Positions 50,608 through 60,047 are shown, numbered from the stretch's first letter. The stretch: 61,467 nt of DNA from an uncultured Elusimicrobium sp. (GCA_902797165.1 CADBRU010000011.1:1-61467), one strand, 5' to 3'. Notes: generated by a model not told the origin, from the letters alone. Numbers and translations are program-made.

Positions 50608-51469
50608 AAATAACCACCTTGTGTTTGTTTTGCAATGTTTCTAACAATTCATCCGTTTTCTGATTTTCCAGAATGGTACGGATACGGGGTGCGGCTTCTT
50701 TTAAGGAAAGCCGGCGTTCTCCCGTTTTCATAATTATATGAAATCCTTGAGGGGTTTTGACAAACCCTTGTACGCTTCCCGTCGGGGAATTGGCCGCAAT
50801 TACTTCCAGTTCGGAAATAAATTCACCCGGCATAAAAGAGAAAGTCTGCCCATGGCTATATTGCGGAGCAATGGAATGCTTTTTTTCTAGTTCTTTCCAG
50901 CGGTTCTTATTATACTTCAGTTCCCGCCAAACACTTTCGGCGGTTTGGGCATCTGCCAAAACGATTTGTTTAATCGTCATTTCGTAGGGATATTTTTTGA
51001 AATAGGCTTCAATTTCTTCATCGGTTACCTGCAAATGCTCATTGGCTTGGTTTTGTTCGTCCCACAGGTGCAATAAGAGTTGTTGGGCATAGATATTGTA
51101 AATCTCTTGCAGTTGCTGGCGTTTTTGTTCCAAATCATCTAAATAAAGTTCATTTTTGTCGAGCCCTTTTTCTTTAGCATCCAGTAAGGCTAGTTTTTCA
51201 CGTACTAGGAGTTGCAAAAGGTTGCGTGCGCCGACCGGGGTTTGGACAAATTGGCGGTCTTGCGCGTCCAAGGTGTCCACCACGCGGTCGAATTGAGATT
51301 TAGTGATGATTTCCGTGCCTACTTGCGCCAAAACGGGATCGGATTGCGCTGCGGGAACCGACGTGCCGGCAGATGTTTGCAAGGATAGGTCCTCCGCCGG
51401 TGGTTGCGCGGGCTGATTGCAAGCGGTCAGAAAAGTCAAAATCAAACTGTAAAAAAGTCTCTTTTTCAT
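50591..51469 (-). CDS. PpiC/PrsA-like foldase lipoprotein
   Basis: The 292-residue lipoprotein has lipobox 'LTACNQ', a SurA-like N-domain ('VGTEIITKSQFDRVVDTLDAQDRQF', 'LLQLLVREKLALLDAKEKGL') and a degenerate parvulin domain (~160-270: 'MTIKQIVLADAQTAESV', 'TPQGFHIIMKTGERRLSLKEA'). It forms a two-gene operon with the SurA-like gene and shares its role in envelope protein folding. Its TATAGT -10 overlaps the mfd stop and lies 7 nt before the ATG. Confidence 0.8.
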   Translation of the reverse strand: MKKRLFYSLILTFLTACNQPAQPPAEDLSLQTSAGTSVPAAQSDPVLAQVGTEIITKSQFDRVVDTLDAQDRQFVQTPVGARNLLQLLVREKLALLDAKEKGLDKNELYLDDLEQKRQQLQEIYNIYAQQLLLHLWDEQNQANEHLQVTDEEIEAYFKKYPYEMTIKQIVLADAQTAESVWRELKYNKNRWKELEKKHSIAPQYSHGQTFSFMPGEFISELEVIAANSPTGSVQGFVKTPQGFHIIMKTGERRLSLKEAAPRIRTILENQKTDELLETLQNKHKVVIYEQND

Positions 51470-51476
51470 CTCTTAT

Positions 51477-51482
51477 ACTATA
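51477..51482 (-). promoter_or_regulatory. -10 box (TATAGT) of the foldase pair, 7 nt before ATG
   Basis: TATAGT on the minus strand overlaps the last bases of mfd and ends 7 nt before the ATG at 51469, so the mRNA would be leaderless. Confidence 0.5.
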
Positions 51483-54400
51483 GCATTTTAGATAACATAA
51501 TACGCTCAAAAAAGTAAATTAGTTCCTCTGCCAGTTGCGTCGGTTCTTGCGAGGTTTGTGTTTTGATGCGTATGCCGTCTCCGTGATGAGTTTTGATAAA
51601 TTGCAACCGCGGGCCGTATTGCGTCAGTAGTTGCGGTATAAATTGCGGAGGCATTTGAAATTCGCGCGCAAAAAGTAATTCTACGGCTTGCGTAGTGGCG
51701 TCTATGTGATAAATTTTTAATTTACCTGCCCGGCGGGAAAGTTGCAATACTTGATTTAAATTGGCCACTTCCGGCGGGATTGGGCCGGCCAAATCGGTCA
51801 GTTTGGCTAAGATTTGGGTGGCGCGCGACTGGTCTGCATTCATCAGTTCTTTGTAATATTTCAAGCGGTCGGCCTCATCGGGCAAATAATCCGGCGGAAT
51901 ATAGGCCGCCAAGGGTAAATTTACGGTAGCATGAATATCGCGCTCGACTTTTTCTCCCTTGAGTTTTTTAACTTCCGCGGCCACCAAATCACAATACAAA
52001 CTAAGCCCTACTTCATTGGCGTGGCCGTGTTGTTTAACCCCCAATAATTCGCCGGCGCCGCGTATTTCCATATCGCGCAAGGCCAGTTTAAATCCGCTTC
52101 CCAAATCACTAAATTCCATCAGCGCCTCCAAGCGTTTTTTGGCTTCTTCGGTAGGGTCTTTTTCTTGCGGTGCTTTATAAGGCATGGCCAGTAGTTGTTT
52201 GTAGGAGTCCTCGGCTTGCGGGGTTTTTTTGAATAACCAATCCGGATGAAATAAATAGCAATAGGCCTTAATGTCTCCTCTCCCGATGCGTCCGCGCAAT
52301 TGGTACAACTGAGCCAGCCCAAAATTTTGTGCGTTCTCTACAATTAATGTATTGGCATTGGTGATATCGATACCCGATTCGATAATAGTAGAGGCCAGCA
52401 AAATATCGTATTTGCCATTATTAAAATCCCATAAAGTTTGTTCCAGTTCACTTTCTTTCATTTGCCCGTGTGCGTAACAAATGCGTGCTTCCGGTACCAG
52501 TTGCTTTAAGAATAAGTAGCGGCTTTCCATGCTTTGTACACTGTTATACACGTAATATATTTGTCCGCCGCGGGCCAGTTCTTGGCGGATGGCGGCTCCG
52601 GCCAATTCATTATTCCAAGCGGTAACTACGGTTTTAATGGGGGTGCGCCCGCGCGGGGGAGTATCAATTAAAGAAATATCGCGCAGAGAGGCTAAAGATT
52701 GATTTAAGGTGCGCGGAATAGGAGTAGCACTTAACATTAAAGTATGCACGCCGACGCTTTTGGCTTTGATTTTTTCCTTTTGTTTGACACCGAAACGGTG
52801 TTCTTCATCAATAATCACAAGCCCTAAATTTTTAAACGAAATATCTTTGGATAAAAGGCGGTGTGTACCGATAATAATATCGCAAACTCCGTCCTTGATT
52901 TGTTGTACGATTTCTTTTTGCTCTTTAAGGGTTTGAAAGCGGCATAACATGTGAATATTGACCGGAAACCCCGCCATGCGTTTGGTAAAAGTTTTGTAAT
53001 GTTGATCTGCCAAAATGGTGGTGGGTACCAGCATCATAACTTGTTTGCCGCTCATGACGGTATGCAAAGCCGCGCGCATGGCTACTTCGGTTTTGCCAAA
53101 GCCCACATCTCCCACCAGTACACGGTCCATGGATCGGTTGCGCGATAAATCCTGCAGAACATCCTCAATGGCTTGCTCTTGACCCGGAGTCAATACAAAA
53201 GGGAAAGAATCGGCAAATTCTTTTTCCATGCGCTCATCCCCAGGTAAGGCCTCGGTGCCGGCGGCTTGCCGTTTGGCTTCCAAAAGTAAAATTTCACGAG
53301 CGGTTTTTTGGGCATCTTCTTTGACACGTTGTTTGATATCTTTCCAAGCCGTCCCTCCCAAGGCCGATAGAGCCGGCGTTTTTCCGCCCGCACTGATGTA
53401 TTTTTGCACGCGCTTAAATTCATACATAGGCACATATAATTTGCTGCCGCGGCGGTATTGGATAATTAAACAATCGGTTGGGTTTTCCTCTTTATTCATA
53501 ATTTCAAGACCCAAATATTTACCGATGCCGTGAAATTGATGTACGACGTAATCCCCGGGGCGTAATTCGCGGAAACGTACTTTTTGTGCATTTTCCAAAT
53601 TAAAATTTTTCAAAACGGCCGAAGCCTGATAATGCCGGTTTAGAATTTCTCCCGATGAAATATAGGCCAGTTTGTTTTCCACCTGATAAAATCCATGCGT
53701 TAAAGGAGAAATTTTCAAGGTAATTTGTTTCAAATGCGGATAGTCTTGCATTAAATCGGCCAAACGGTCTAGTTCTCCGCGATTTAAACAGGTAATAATA
53801 GGAGATAAACCTTGGGCTTGCAAAGAAGCCACTTCTTTATCTAACAAATTAAAATCGGCATGAAAAGAAATATTAGATTTGAAACGGCAATCTATACCTT
53901 CTTGGGTCGGCATACGGCTAAAAACTGCCGCGCCGGGATAAGCGGTTATATCCATCTCTGCCGGCGGGTTAGATAAAATAAGTTGCGCGTTGGTCACATA
54001 ATCGGCCAAAGTGGACGGTGTATCTTCAAATTTCAGCGGCAAAATAGTTGCTTGATCTACATGGGACGTTGTATTTTGCGTATCTAAATCAAAACGACTG
54101 ATTGTTTCGATGCGGTTGCCCGCAAAGTAAAGGCGCAACGGGGTGTTTTCTTGCGGGGTAAAAATATCCACCACACTGCCGCGCATAGCATAATGACCGG
54201 GTAGTTCTGTGTAGTCTTCGCGCGTATAACCCAACTGTTCCAAGCGCTCTTGCAGTTCACTGCGGCGCAAGGTATCGGAAGGGTGTATTTGTAACGTGTT
54301 TTTCTGATATTGCTTAGGAGAAGGAAGCGGACTGTTCCACGCGGCATATTGGGCGGCTATAACAAACGGTTTGCGTGCTTGTAATAAAAAGTGCAGCGCG

Positions 54401-54615
54401 GCTAATTGCCCAAGTGTATGTTCGGGAAAAGTAATAATAGGGGTATCTGCCGGAGCAAATTCCCGCACGGCATTTGCAAAATTATCGGGTTCTTCTGCCG
54501 TTAAATAAACGATGTTCTGTTGGTTGGATAAATATTTTCGGACCGCAAAACAGCCTTCCGCTCCTGAGTTTGGCAGACCGTAATAAAAGGAAAAACTACT
54601 TGTTACCTTCTTCAT
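51478..54615 (-). CDS. mfd: Transcription-repair coupling factor
   Basis: The 1045-residue protein has a UvrB-like N-part, the RNA-polymerase-binding 'GDYVVHQFHGIGKYLGLEIM' near 350, the helicase Walker A 'LVGDVGFGKTEVAMRA', the DEEH box 'VIIDEEHRFGVKQKEKIK', 'LMLSATPIPRTL' and 'QLRGRIGRGDIKAYCYL', and the C-terminal TRCF domain. It strips stalled RNA polymerase and recruits UvrA. It is about 100 residues shorter than E. coli Mfd. A TATTGT lies 8 nt before the ATG. Confidence 0.95.
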   Translation of the reverse strand: MKKVTSSFSFYYGLPNSGAEGCFAVRKYLSNQQNIVYLTAEEPDNFANAVREFAPADTPIITFPEHTLGQLAALHFLLQARKPFVIAAQYAAWNSPLPSPKQYQKNTLQIHPSDTLRRSELQERLEQLGYTREDYTELPGHYAMRGSVVDIFTPQENTPLRLYFAGNRIETISRFDLDTQNTTSHVDQATILPLKFEDTPSTLADYVTNAQLILSNPPAEMDITAYPGAAVFSRMPTQEGIDCRFKSNISFHADFNLLDKEVASLQAQGLSPIITCLNRGELDRLADLMQDYPHLKQITLKISPLTHGFYQVENKLAYISSGEILNRHYQASAVLKNFNLENAQKVRFRELRPGDYVVHQFHGIGKYLGLEIMNKEENPTDCLIIQYRRGSKLYVPMYEFKRVQKYISAGGKTPALSALGGTAWKDIKQRVKEDAQKTAREILLLEAKRQAAGTEALPGDERMEKEFADSFPFVLTPGQEQAIEDVLQDLSRNRSMDRVLVGDVGFGKTEVAMRAALHTVMSGKQVMMLVPTTILADQHYKTFTKRMAGFPVNIHMLCRFQTLKEQKEIVQQIKDGVCDIIIGTHRLLSKDISFKNLGLVIIDEEHRFGVKQKEKIKAKSVGVHTLMLSATPIPRTLNQSLASLRDISLIDTPPRGRTPIKTVVTAWNNELAGAAIRQELARGGQIYYVYNSVQSMESRYLFLKQLVPEARICYAHGQMKESELEQTLWDFNNGKYDILLASTIIESGIDITNANTLIVENAQNFGLAQLYQLRGRIGRGDIKAYCYLFHPDWLFKKTPQAEDSYKQLLAMPYKAPQEKDPTEEAKKRLEALMEFSDLGSGFKLALRDMEIRGAGELLGVKQHGHANEVGLSLYCDLVAAEVKKLKGEKVERDIHATVNLPLAAYIPPDYLPDEADRLKYYKELMNADQSRATQILAKLTDLAGPIPPEVANLNQVLQLSRRAGKLKIYHIDATTQAVELLFAREFQMPPQFIPQLLTQYGPRLQFIKTHHGDGIRIKTQTSQEPTQLAEELIYFFERIMLSKML

Positions 54616-54623
54616 AATTTACG

Positions 54624-54629
54624 ACAATA
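54624..54629 (-). promoter_or_regulatory. -10 box (TATTGT) of mfd, 8 nt before ATG
   Basis: TATTGT on the minus strand ends 8 nt before the ATG at 54615. It is a weaker -10 than the others of its kind here. Confidence 0.35.
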
Positions 54630-54657
54630 CAACTCAACTGCTTTTGGCACCGCTCGA

Positions 54658-56787
54658 CTAAAAACTGGTCGGTTCGGTGCCTTTTTTAAAGGCTTCTAAA
54701 AATTTGTTCGGGTCGGTCGGCGTGGCTAATTTGCCGGTATTGGGATTGATATAGGCAAAAGAAATTCCTTCCGGTACCGCAAAATCATCCGTGGGTTCGT
54801 CTTTTAAGATATGTTCCATAATATCGGTCCACCAACGGGTGGTAGTGCTACCGGTCCAGTGATATTTTTCTTGAGAGGTATCATCATCATATCCCATCCA
54901 TGCCGCGGCGGCTGTATAGGGAGTCATGCCCACAAACCACATATCGCGGTGGCTTTGGGTAGTGCCCGTTTTGCCGGCAATCGGACGTTGGAGGCGGTTG
55001 GCCGCGGCGCCGCTGCCGCGTTGGACAACGCCTTTCATCATATTAATCAGCAAATAAGAATCTTGCGGAGAGAACGCCTCTCTTTCCTGTTGCGTATGTT
55101 CTTCTAAAATACGGCCGTTATTATCTTCCACTCTTTCTATATAGTAGTTATCGGTATGAATACCGCCGTTACCAAAAGTAGATAAGGCCGCCAAATGTTC
55201 GTCCATATTGATAACGCTTACCCCTAAGGCTAATGCCGGCACATTGGGTAAAGGTGCTGTCAGGCCGGCTTTGCGGGCCACGTCAATAACACTTTTGGGG
55301 GTAATGGCGTCGATTAAATTAACGGATACTAAATTTTTAGATTTTTCCAAGGCCTTACGCAAGGTGATCCACCCGTCATTTTTCCCGCCGTAATTTTGCG
55401 GAACCCATACATTAAAAGCCTTGCTGGCAATAAAGGATTGAGCGGCTAAGTCCAGTGAATATAAATCTGCATTTTCATCAAATGTATGCCAATTGCGTCC
55501 GTCGAAATAAAACATGGTGGGTAAATCTTTAACTAGCGTAGCCGGCGTGTAGCCTTTTTGTAAAGCCGCCATCCATACATAAGGTTTGAAGGAAGAGCCG
55601 GGTTGGCGGCGGGCTTGGGTGGCACGGTTAAATTTACTGTCGGAAAAACTGCGTCCGCCTACCATGACACGCACCGCACCTGTTTTAACATCACGCACCA
55701 AAAACGCACCCTGCAAACGCGGATAAGTTTCACGCGGAGTGGTCTCGGCATTTTCGTCTTCTTCGGTGTTGCGGGCATCTGCTTCGGTATCGTTGGGATC
55801 GATTTCAATGCCCATCCCTTTGGCAATTACGGTATCGAGTTCGAAGAGTTTTTCATTCATTAACTTTTCGGCTAAGGCCTGTTGATCAATATCTAATGTA
55901 GTATAGATATTTAAGCCGCCTTTCCAAAGAGTTTCCGTGCCGTATTTTTGCTCTAGCATACGGCGAATATGTTCAATAAAATATAGACCCGGTTTATCTC
56001 CGTCCGGCGCGGCTTCTTTTTCCGGCAGAGGTTCTGCTTTGGCTTTCTCCAAATCTTCTTTGGAAATATAGCCTTGGTCATACATTACTTGTAAGACTAA
56101 GTTGCGGCGTTCTCTGGCACGTTCCGGATTAACGAAAGGATTGTAATTGCCGGGGGAAGGAATTAGCCCGACCAGTAGGGCGGCCTCTCCGGTGGTTATT
56201 TCCGATAATTCTTTGTTAAAGTAGCGTTTGGCGGCGGCTTTTACACCGTAGGCACCGCTTCCCAAATAAATTTCGTTTAAGTAAAGTTGCAAAATTTCGG
56301 GCTTACTGAAACTGTATTCAATTTGTACGGCCAAAATAATTTCACGGATTTTGCGAATAATCTTTTTCTGCTGGGTTAAAAAAACCCCGCGGGAAAGTTG
56401 TTGCGTAAGGGTAGATCCGCCTTGTTTGGCACGTCCGGTAATAAGGTCATTAAACAAGGCACGTAAAATACCGCGCACGGAAAAGCCGGCATGGGTGAAA
56501 AAATCGCGGTCTTCCATGGCCACCACACCGTTTTGTAAATCTACCGGGATTTCCGTCAGAGGCACCATACTGCGTTTTTCAATAGAAAATTCATGTACGA
56601 GTTTACCGTTTCGGTCAAAAACTTTACTGGTGAGTGAAGGAGTGTATTCTTCCATTTCATAGACGGGAGGAATACCGGAAATAATATAACGCATAAAAAT
56701 AGCCCCGCCCAAAATGCCTATTACGAGCATAATGAGCAGTGCAAAGAGAAAGAATTTAGAAAAGACAACTTTGCTTAAACCCTTCAT
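54658..56787 (-). CDS. Bifunctional penicillin-binding protein 1A
   Basis: The 709-residue protein has a short cytoplasmic start and one membrane helix (~10-32). The GT51 glycosyltransferase has 'MEDRDFFTHAGFSVRGILRAL' and 'QGGSTLTQQLSRGVFL'. The transpeptidase has SxxK in 'RRQPGSSFKPYVW' (near 395), SxN in 'LEKSKNLVSVNL' and KTG in 'PIAGKTGTTQ'. An acidic insert (DPNDTEADARNTEEDENAET) lies before the second domain. It polymerises and cross-links peptidoglycan. A TATAAT lies 7 nt before the ATG. Confidence 0.94.
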   Translation of the reverse strand: MKGLSKVVFSKFFLFALLIMLVIGILGGAIFMRYIISGIPPVYEMEEYTPSLTSKVFDRNGKLVHEFSIEKRSMVPLTEIPVDLQNGVVAMEDRDFFTHAGFSVRGILRALFNDLITGRAKQGGSTLTQQLSRGVFLTQQKKIIRKIREIILAVQIEYSFSKPEILQLYLNEIYLGSGAYGVKAAAKRYFNKELSEITTGEAALLVGLIPSPGNYNPFVNPERARERRNLVLQVMYDQGYISKEDLEKAKAEPLPEKEAAPDGDKPGLYFIEHIRRMLEQKYGTETLWKGGLNIYTTLDIDQQALAEKLMNEKLFELDTVIAKGMGIEIDPNDTEADARNTEEDENAETTPRETYPRLQGAFLVRDVKTGAVRVMVGGRSFSDSKFNRATQARRQPGSSFKPYVWMAALQKGYTPATLVKDLPTMFYFDGRNWHTFDENADLYSLDLAAQSFIASKAFNVWVPQNYGGKNDGWITLRKALEKSKNLVSVNLIDAITPKSVIDVARKAGLTAPLPNVPALALGVSVINMDEHLAALSTFGNGGIHTDNYYIERVEDNNGRILEEHTQQEREAFSPQDSYLLINMMKGVVQRGSGAAANRLQRPIAGKTGTTQSHRDMWFVGMTPYTAAAAWMGYDDDTSQEKYHWTGSTTTRWWTDIMEHILKDEPTDDFAVPEGISFAYINPNTGKLATPTDPNKFLEAFKKGTEPTSF

Positions 56788-56794
56788 ATTCTAA

Positions 56795-56800
56795 ATTATA
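56795..56800 (-). promoter_or_regulatory. -10 box (TATAAT) of the PBP gene, 7 nt before ATG
   Basis: Consensus TATAAT on the minus strand ends 7 nt before the ATG at 56787. No ribosome site fits. Confidence 0.6.
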
Positions 56801-56930
56801 GCAAACTTATTTCCGGGTTGTTTTCGGCCGGACTAATTAGTTTTTTAACTTGTGAATTGTTTTTAAAAAAGTATTATGGAAAAAGAAACAAAAAATAGTA
56901 AAATTTAATTATAATTAATTAAAGGTATCT

Positions 56931-58037
56931 ATGAAAGAAACGAGCAAAAAGAAGACTTGTATCTATTCCGCTGCGGCAGACTGCGGGGAGATGTCCCGTT
57001 TTGTTTCTGACCCGCAAGCCCGGTCCTTTATTGGGGAAAACGGGGTAGAGGGGTATGATTTAATCTATATTGCAGATACCCGGCACAAACAAGTTTTTCT
57101 TTTCGGAACGCCTAAAGGCGCTCTCTCTTCGACGGACATAGACCCCACACAGCCGGTCCATGAACGGGCGCACCTAAAAGCGGCCTCGGGGGACGTGGTC
57201 AGTTATGAGTGGAGTACTGAAGATGGAAAAAGCAGTTGTTTTTTCCAATCTACGTTAATTCCTTTGCGTGATAAAGAGGGACAAATAGGTAGTATACTAG
57301 GGTTAGTTAAAAATATTACCCATTGGGCAGAATCTTATTCACATGCACAATTTTTGAAGGAAGTCGGCCGCCGTACTTTTCCGCAAGTGTTACTCATGGC
57401 GCGTGAGGAAGAGCGGCGCAATTTAGCCACGGCCTTACATGACGAAATAGGGTCTTCGGCGGTTATTTTAACGTCTCTGCTGAGTATGGTTGAGGAAAGT
57501 GTCAAAAGCCAAGACAAAGGCCAAGCACTAAAAGATATTGCCGCGCTGGATAAACAAATTAAAAACAGTATTGAGCGTATTAAAAATATCGTAGTCAGCA
57601 TGCGCCCGCCCAATTTGGAAGCCGTGGGCCTTCAAGATGCCTTGCGTGATATGGTGGAAAATGCCGCGCATTACGGTAATTTAGCCCATTCTTTTCAGTG
57701 GGATAAACAAGACGATTTGCCGCTATCGGACGAAGTGAACATTGTTTTATACCGGGTGGTGCAAGAGAGTTTGAATAATATTCTCAAACATGCCGCTGCC
57801 AAACGGGTAGAAGTTACTTTGCGCAGTGATGAAAACAATATTTATTTATCGGTCCGGGATGATGGGAAAGGGTTTACACCCAAACGCCAACATTCTATTG
57901 AGCACATTGGGCTGCTCTCCATGAAAGACAGTGTGGCCTATTTAGGCGGAAAATTTACAATTACAAGTAAGCCGGGTCAAGGAACTTTAATTGAAGTTAC
58001 TTGCCCGAAAATTGTTTATGGGGGGATAAACAAATGA
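56931..58037 (+). CDS. NarX-type sensor histidine kinase with PAS-like sensor
   Basis: The 368-residue soluble kinase has a PAS-like region (~20-130), HisKA_3 with 'ARE..ERRNLATALHDEIGSS' (His170) and HATPase_c ('VVQESLNNILKHAAAKRVEVTL', 'DDGKGF', 'HIGLLSMKDSVAYLGG'). The lack of membrane helices means it senses a cytoplasmic cue, possibly a small ligand or redox state. It overlaps the regulator gene by 4 bases (ATGA). TATAAT lies near 56910, upstream of a GGT-type weak ribosome site. Confidence 0.9.
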   Translation: MKETSKKKTCIYSAAADCGEMSRFVSDPQARSFIGENGVEGYDLIYIADTRHKQVFLFGTPKGALSSTDIDPTQPVHERAHLKAASGDVVSYEWSTEDGKSSCFFQSTLIPLRDKEGQIGSILGLVKNITHWAESYSHAQFLKEVGRRTFPQVLLMAREEERRNLATALHDEIGSSAVILTSLLSMVEESVKSQDKGQALKDIAALDKQIKNSIERIKNIVVSMRPPNLEAVGLQDALRDMVENAAHYGNLAHSFQWDKQDDLPLSDEVNIVLYRVVQESLNNILKHAAAKRVEVTLRSDENNIYLSVRDDGKGFTPKRQHSIEHIGLLSMKDSVAYLGGKFTITSKPGQGTLIEVTCPKIVYGGINK

Positions 58038-58681
58038 GTATAAAAGTAGTATTGGCAGATGATCATGCTATTGTGCGCGACGGTGTATGCGCAGTGCTGG
58101 GCAGAAAAGGCAAAGATATGCAGGTAGTGGCCGAACTGTCCAACGGGAAAGAACTTTTAGATTGGTGTGCCAAAAACACCGCAGATGTCTATGTGGTAGA
58201 TATTTCTATGCCGGTATTAAACGGAATTGAAACCACCGAGCGTTTGCTTAAAATACAACCGGAAGCCAAAGTGGTTATTTTGAGTATGTATGATGACCGT
58301 ATTTCCGTAGAAAAAGCACTCAAAGCCGGTGCCAAGGGATTTATTGTAAAAGTTTCCACCGCCGATGAAATTGTAGATGCTATTCGCGAAGTTTCTAACG
58401 GACGCTTCTACTTATGCAGTAAAGTATCCAAATATATTGTGCAAGGTTTCTTGGGGCGCAGCGGCGGCCGCAAACGCGATATAACGGGCCTGACCCCGAA
58501 GGAAAAAGAAGTTTTGCAACTCATTGCGGAAGGATACAGCAGCAAACAAATTGCGAAAACTTTTAATTTATCTTTAAATACCATTCATGTACACCGCAAT
58601 AATATTATGAAGAAGTTAAATATTCATAAACAAGCGGAATTGGTGCGTTACGCACTCAAAGAAGGTATTGCTCAATTATAA
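58034..58681 (+). CDS. NarL/LuxR-type response regulator
   Basis: The 215-residue protein has a receiver domain ('VVLADDHAIVRDGVCAVL', phospho-Asp in 'VYVVDISMPVLNG', 'KAGAKGFIVKVSTADEI') and a C-terminal LuxR helix-turn-helix ('LTPKEKEVLQLIAEGYSSKQIAKTFNLSLNTIHVHRNNIMKKLNIHKQAELVRYAL'). It is translationally coupled to the kinase. No target sites can be picked from this window. Confidence 0.93.
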   Translation: MSIKVVLADDHAIVRDGVCAVLGRKGKDMQVVAELSNGKELLDWCAKNTADVYVVDISMPVLNGIETTERLLKIQPEAKVVILSMYDDRISVEKALKAGAKGFIVKVSTADEIVDAIREVSNGRFYLCSKVSKYIVQGFLGRSGGRKRDITGLTPKEKEVLQLIAEGYSSKQIAKTFNLSLNTIHVHRNNIMKKLNIHKQAELVRYALKEGIAQL

Positions 58682-58690
58682 GGAAGAACT

Positions 58691-59272
58691 ATGCGTATTA
58701 TTGCTGGGACCGCGCGGGGTCGGCGGATATTTTCCGTATCTAAAAATTTGCCGGTAAAGCCTATTTCGGACCGTATTAAACAATCGGTGTTTGATATTTT
58801 GCGGCCGCGTTTGGCGGGAGCCATGTGGCTGGACTTGTTTGCCGGGACGGGGAATGTGTCACTGGAAGCACTTTCCCGTGGGGCTACGCGTGTAGTCAGC
58901 GTGGACCGTGAACCGGCGTGCATTAAAAACATCCACCGCAATTTAGCGCATTTGGGTTTTGAGGACCGCGCGCGCGTAATTAAAGCCGATGTTTTAAGAC
59001 CGCTTGATTTTCTGTTATCTTACAGTGATAACGAGGGTTACGATATTATTTTTATGGGGCCGCCTTACCGCGATCAAAATAATAAAATGTTGGCCCTTTC
59101 AGAACCGGCTCTGAAAAATGTAGCAGATGCCAAACTGCTGGCACCCAAAGGTATTATCGTTTTGCAAACACATAAAACCGAAGCCTTTGCGGTACCGGAA
59201 ACGTTGGAAATTTACCGACAAGAAAAATACGGGGATACCCTCGTTCATTTTTTACGTCATAAGGCGGCTTAA
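58691..59272 (+). CDS. rsmD: 16S rRNA (guanine966-N2)-methyltransferase-like protein
   Basis: The 193-residue protein has 'MRIIAGTARGRRI', 'PISDRIKQSVFDIL', the SAM site 'WLDLFAGTGNVSLEALSRGA' and 'VSVDREPACI', all RsmD-like. The catalytic motif reads 'FMGPPYRD' (Gly123-Pro124-Pro125-Tyr126), where RsmD has DPPF/Y; the missing Asp normally contacts the target amine. It may be a weak, altered or inactive enzyme. Ribosome site AAGGAAG. The next gene starts immediately after. Confidence 0.85.
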   Translation: MRIIAGTARGRRIFSVSKNLPVKPISDRIKQSVFDILRPRLAGAMWLDLFAGTGNVSLEALSRGATRVVSVDREPACIKNIHRNLAHLGFEDRARVIKADVLRPLDFLLSYSDNEGYDIIFMGPPYRDQNNKMLALSEPALKNVADAKLLAPKGIIVLQTHKTEAFAVPETLEIYRQEKYGDTLVHFLRHKAA

Positions 59273-60037
59273 ATGTATCACGACGTTCACGAACTCAATT
59301 TTTCCAAAATTAAAACTTATCTAGAATGTCCGCTTTTGTATAAGTACAAATATATAGACGGGCGCAAAGAAGGGTTGGTGGCGGCATCCTCTTTAGGCGT
59401 GTCCATTCACCGCACATTAGAAGAATACCACCGTGACAGTAATGATCCGTCCGAACTGCTGACTTATTACGATAATTGTTGGATGGGGGCTGGATATAAA
59501 AGCGCGGCCGAGCAAATGGAATATTACCTCAAAGGTCAAAAACAATTAGAAAAGTATGCCGAGCGGGAATATCAGCGCAAAACAACGGTGGACAGTACCG
59601 AGCGAGAATTTATTTTTACGGAAGGTAAATGGACTTTGCGCGGCAAAATAGACCGTACCGATAAATACCCCGATGGCAGTTGGGAAGTAATTGATTATAA
59701 AACCGGTGACGATATTGATTTAGAAGCACAGATTACGGACTCTTTGCAACTGGGTATTTATGCCATTGGTGCGCAGCGTGCGTGGAATATGAAAAAGGGC
59801 AAAGCCAGTTTTTATTTTACCGCGTTTGATAAAGTTGTCAGTGCGCCGTTTGAAGCGTTTGACGAGCCGAAAATTTTAGGCACTTTTATAGCAGTGGGGG
59901 AGAAAATAGAAGCCGAAAAATTTGAGCCGGACACTTCCCATTGTGCGGCGTGCGCTTTTAGAAACCGCTGTGCCAAATCTATTTGCCCCGACCCGGAACC
60001 CGACGGTCCGGACTTTAGCGGCAACAGCCCCGCGTAG
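59273..60037 (+). CDS. PD-(D/E)XK nuclease-family protein (RecB/AddB C-terminal-like)
   Basis: The 254-residue protein has 'LNFSKIKTYLECPLLYKYKYI' with its Cys and 'GVSIHRTLEEYHR', nuclease motif 'WEVIDYKTGDD' (Asp then Lys; 'GKIDRTD' precedes) and 'DSLQLGIYAIGAQ'. A C-terminal Cys set, 'CAACAFRNRC', together with the N-terminal Cys probably holds an iron-sulfur cluster. This is the RecB-like/Cas4-like core alone, without a helicase. It starts next to the rsmD stop. No CRISPR array or cas gene is near. Confidence 0.85.
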   Translation: MYHDVHELNFSKIKTYLECPLLYKYKYIDGRKEGLVAASSLGVSIHRTLEEYHRDSNDPSELLTYYDNCWMGAGYKSAAEQMEYYLKGQKQLEKYAEREYQRKTTVDSTEREFIFTEGKWTLRGKIDRTDKYPDGSWEVIDYKTGDDIDLEAQITDSLQLGIYAIGAQRAWNMKKGKASFYFTAFDKVVSAPFEAFDEPKILGTFIAVGEKIEAEKFEPDTSHCAACAFRNRCAKSICPDPEPDGPDFSGNSPA

Positions 60038-60047
60038 AATTTCTATT

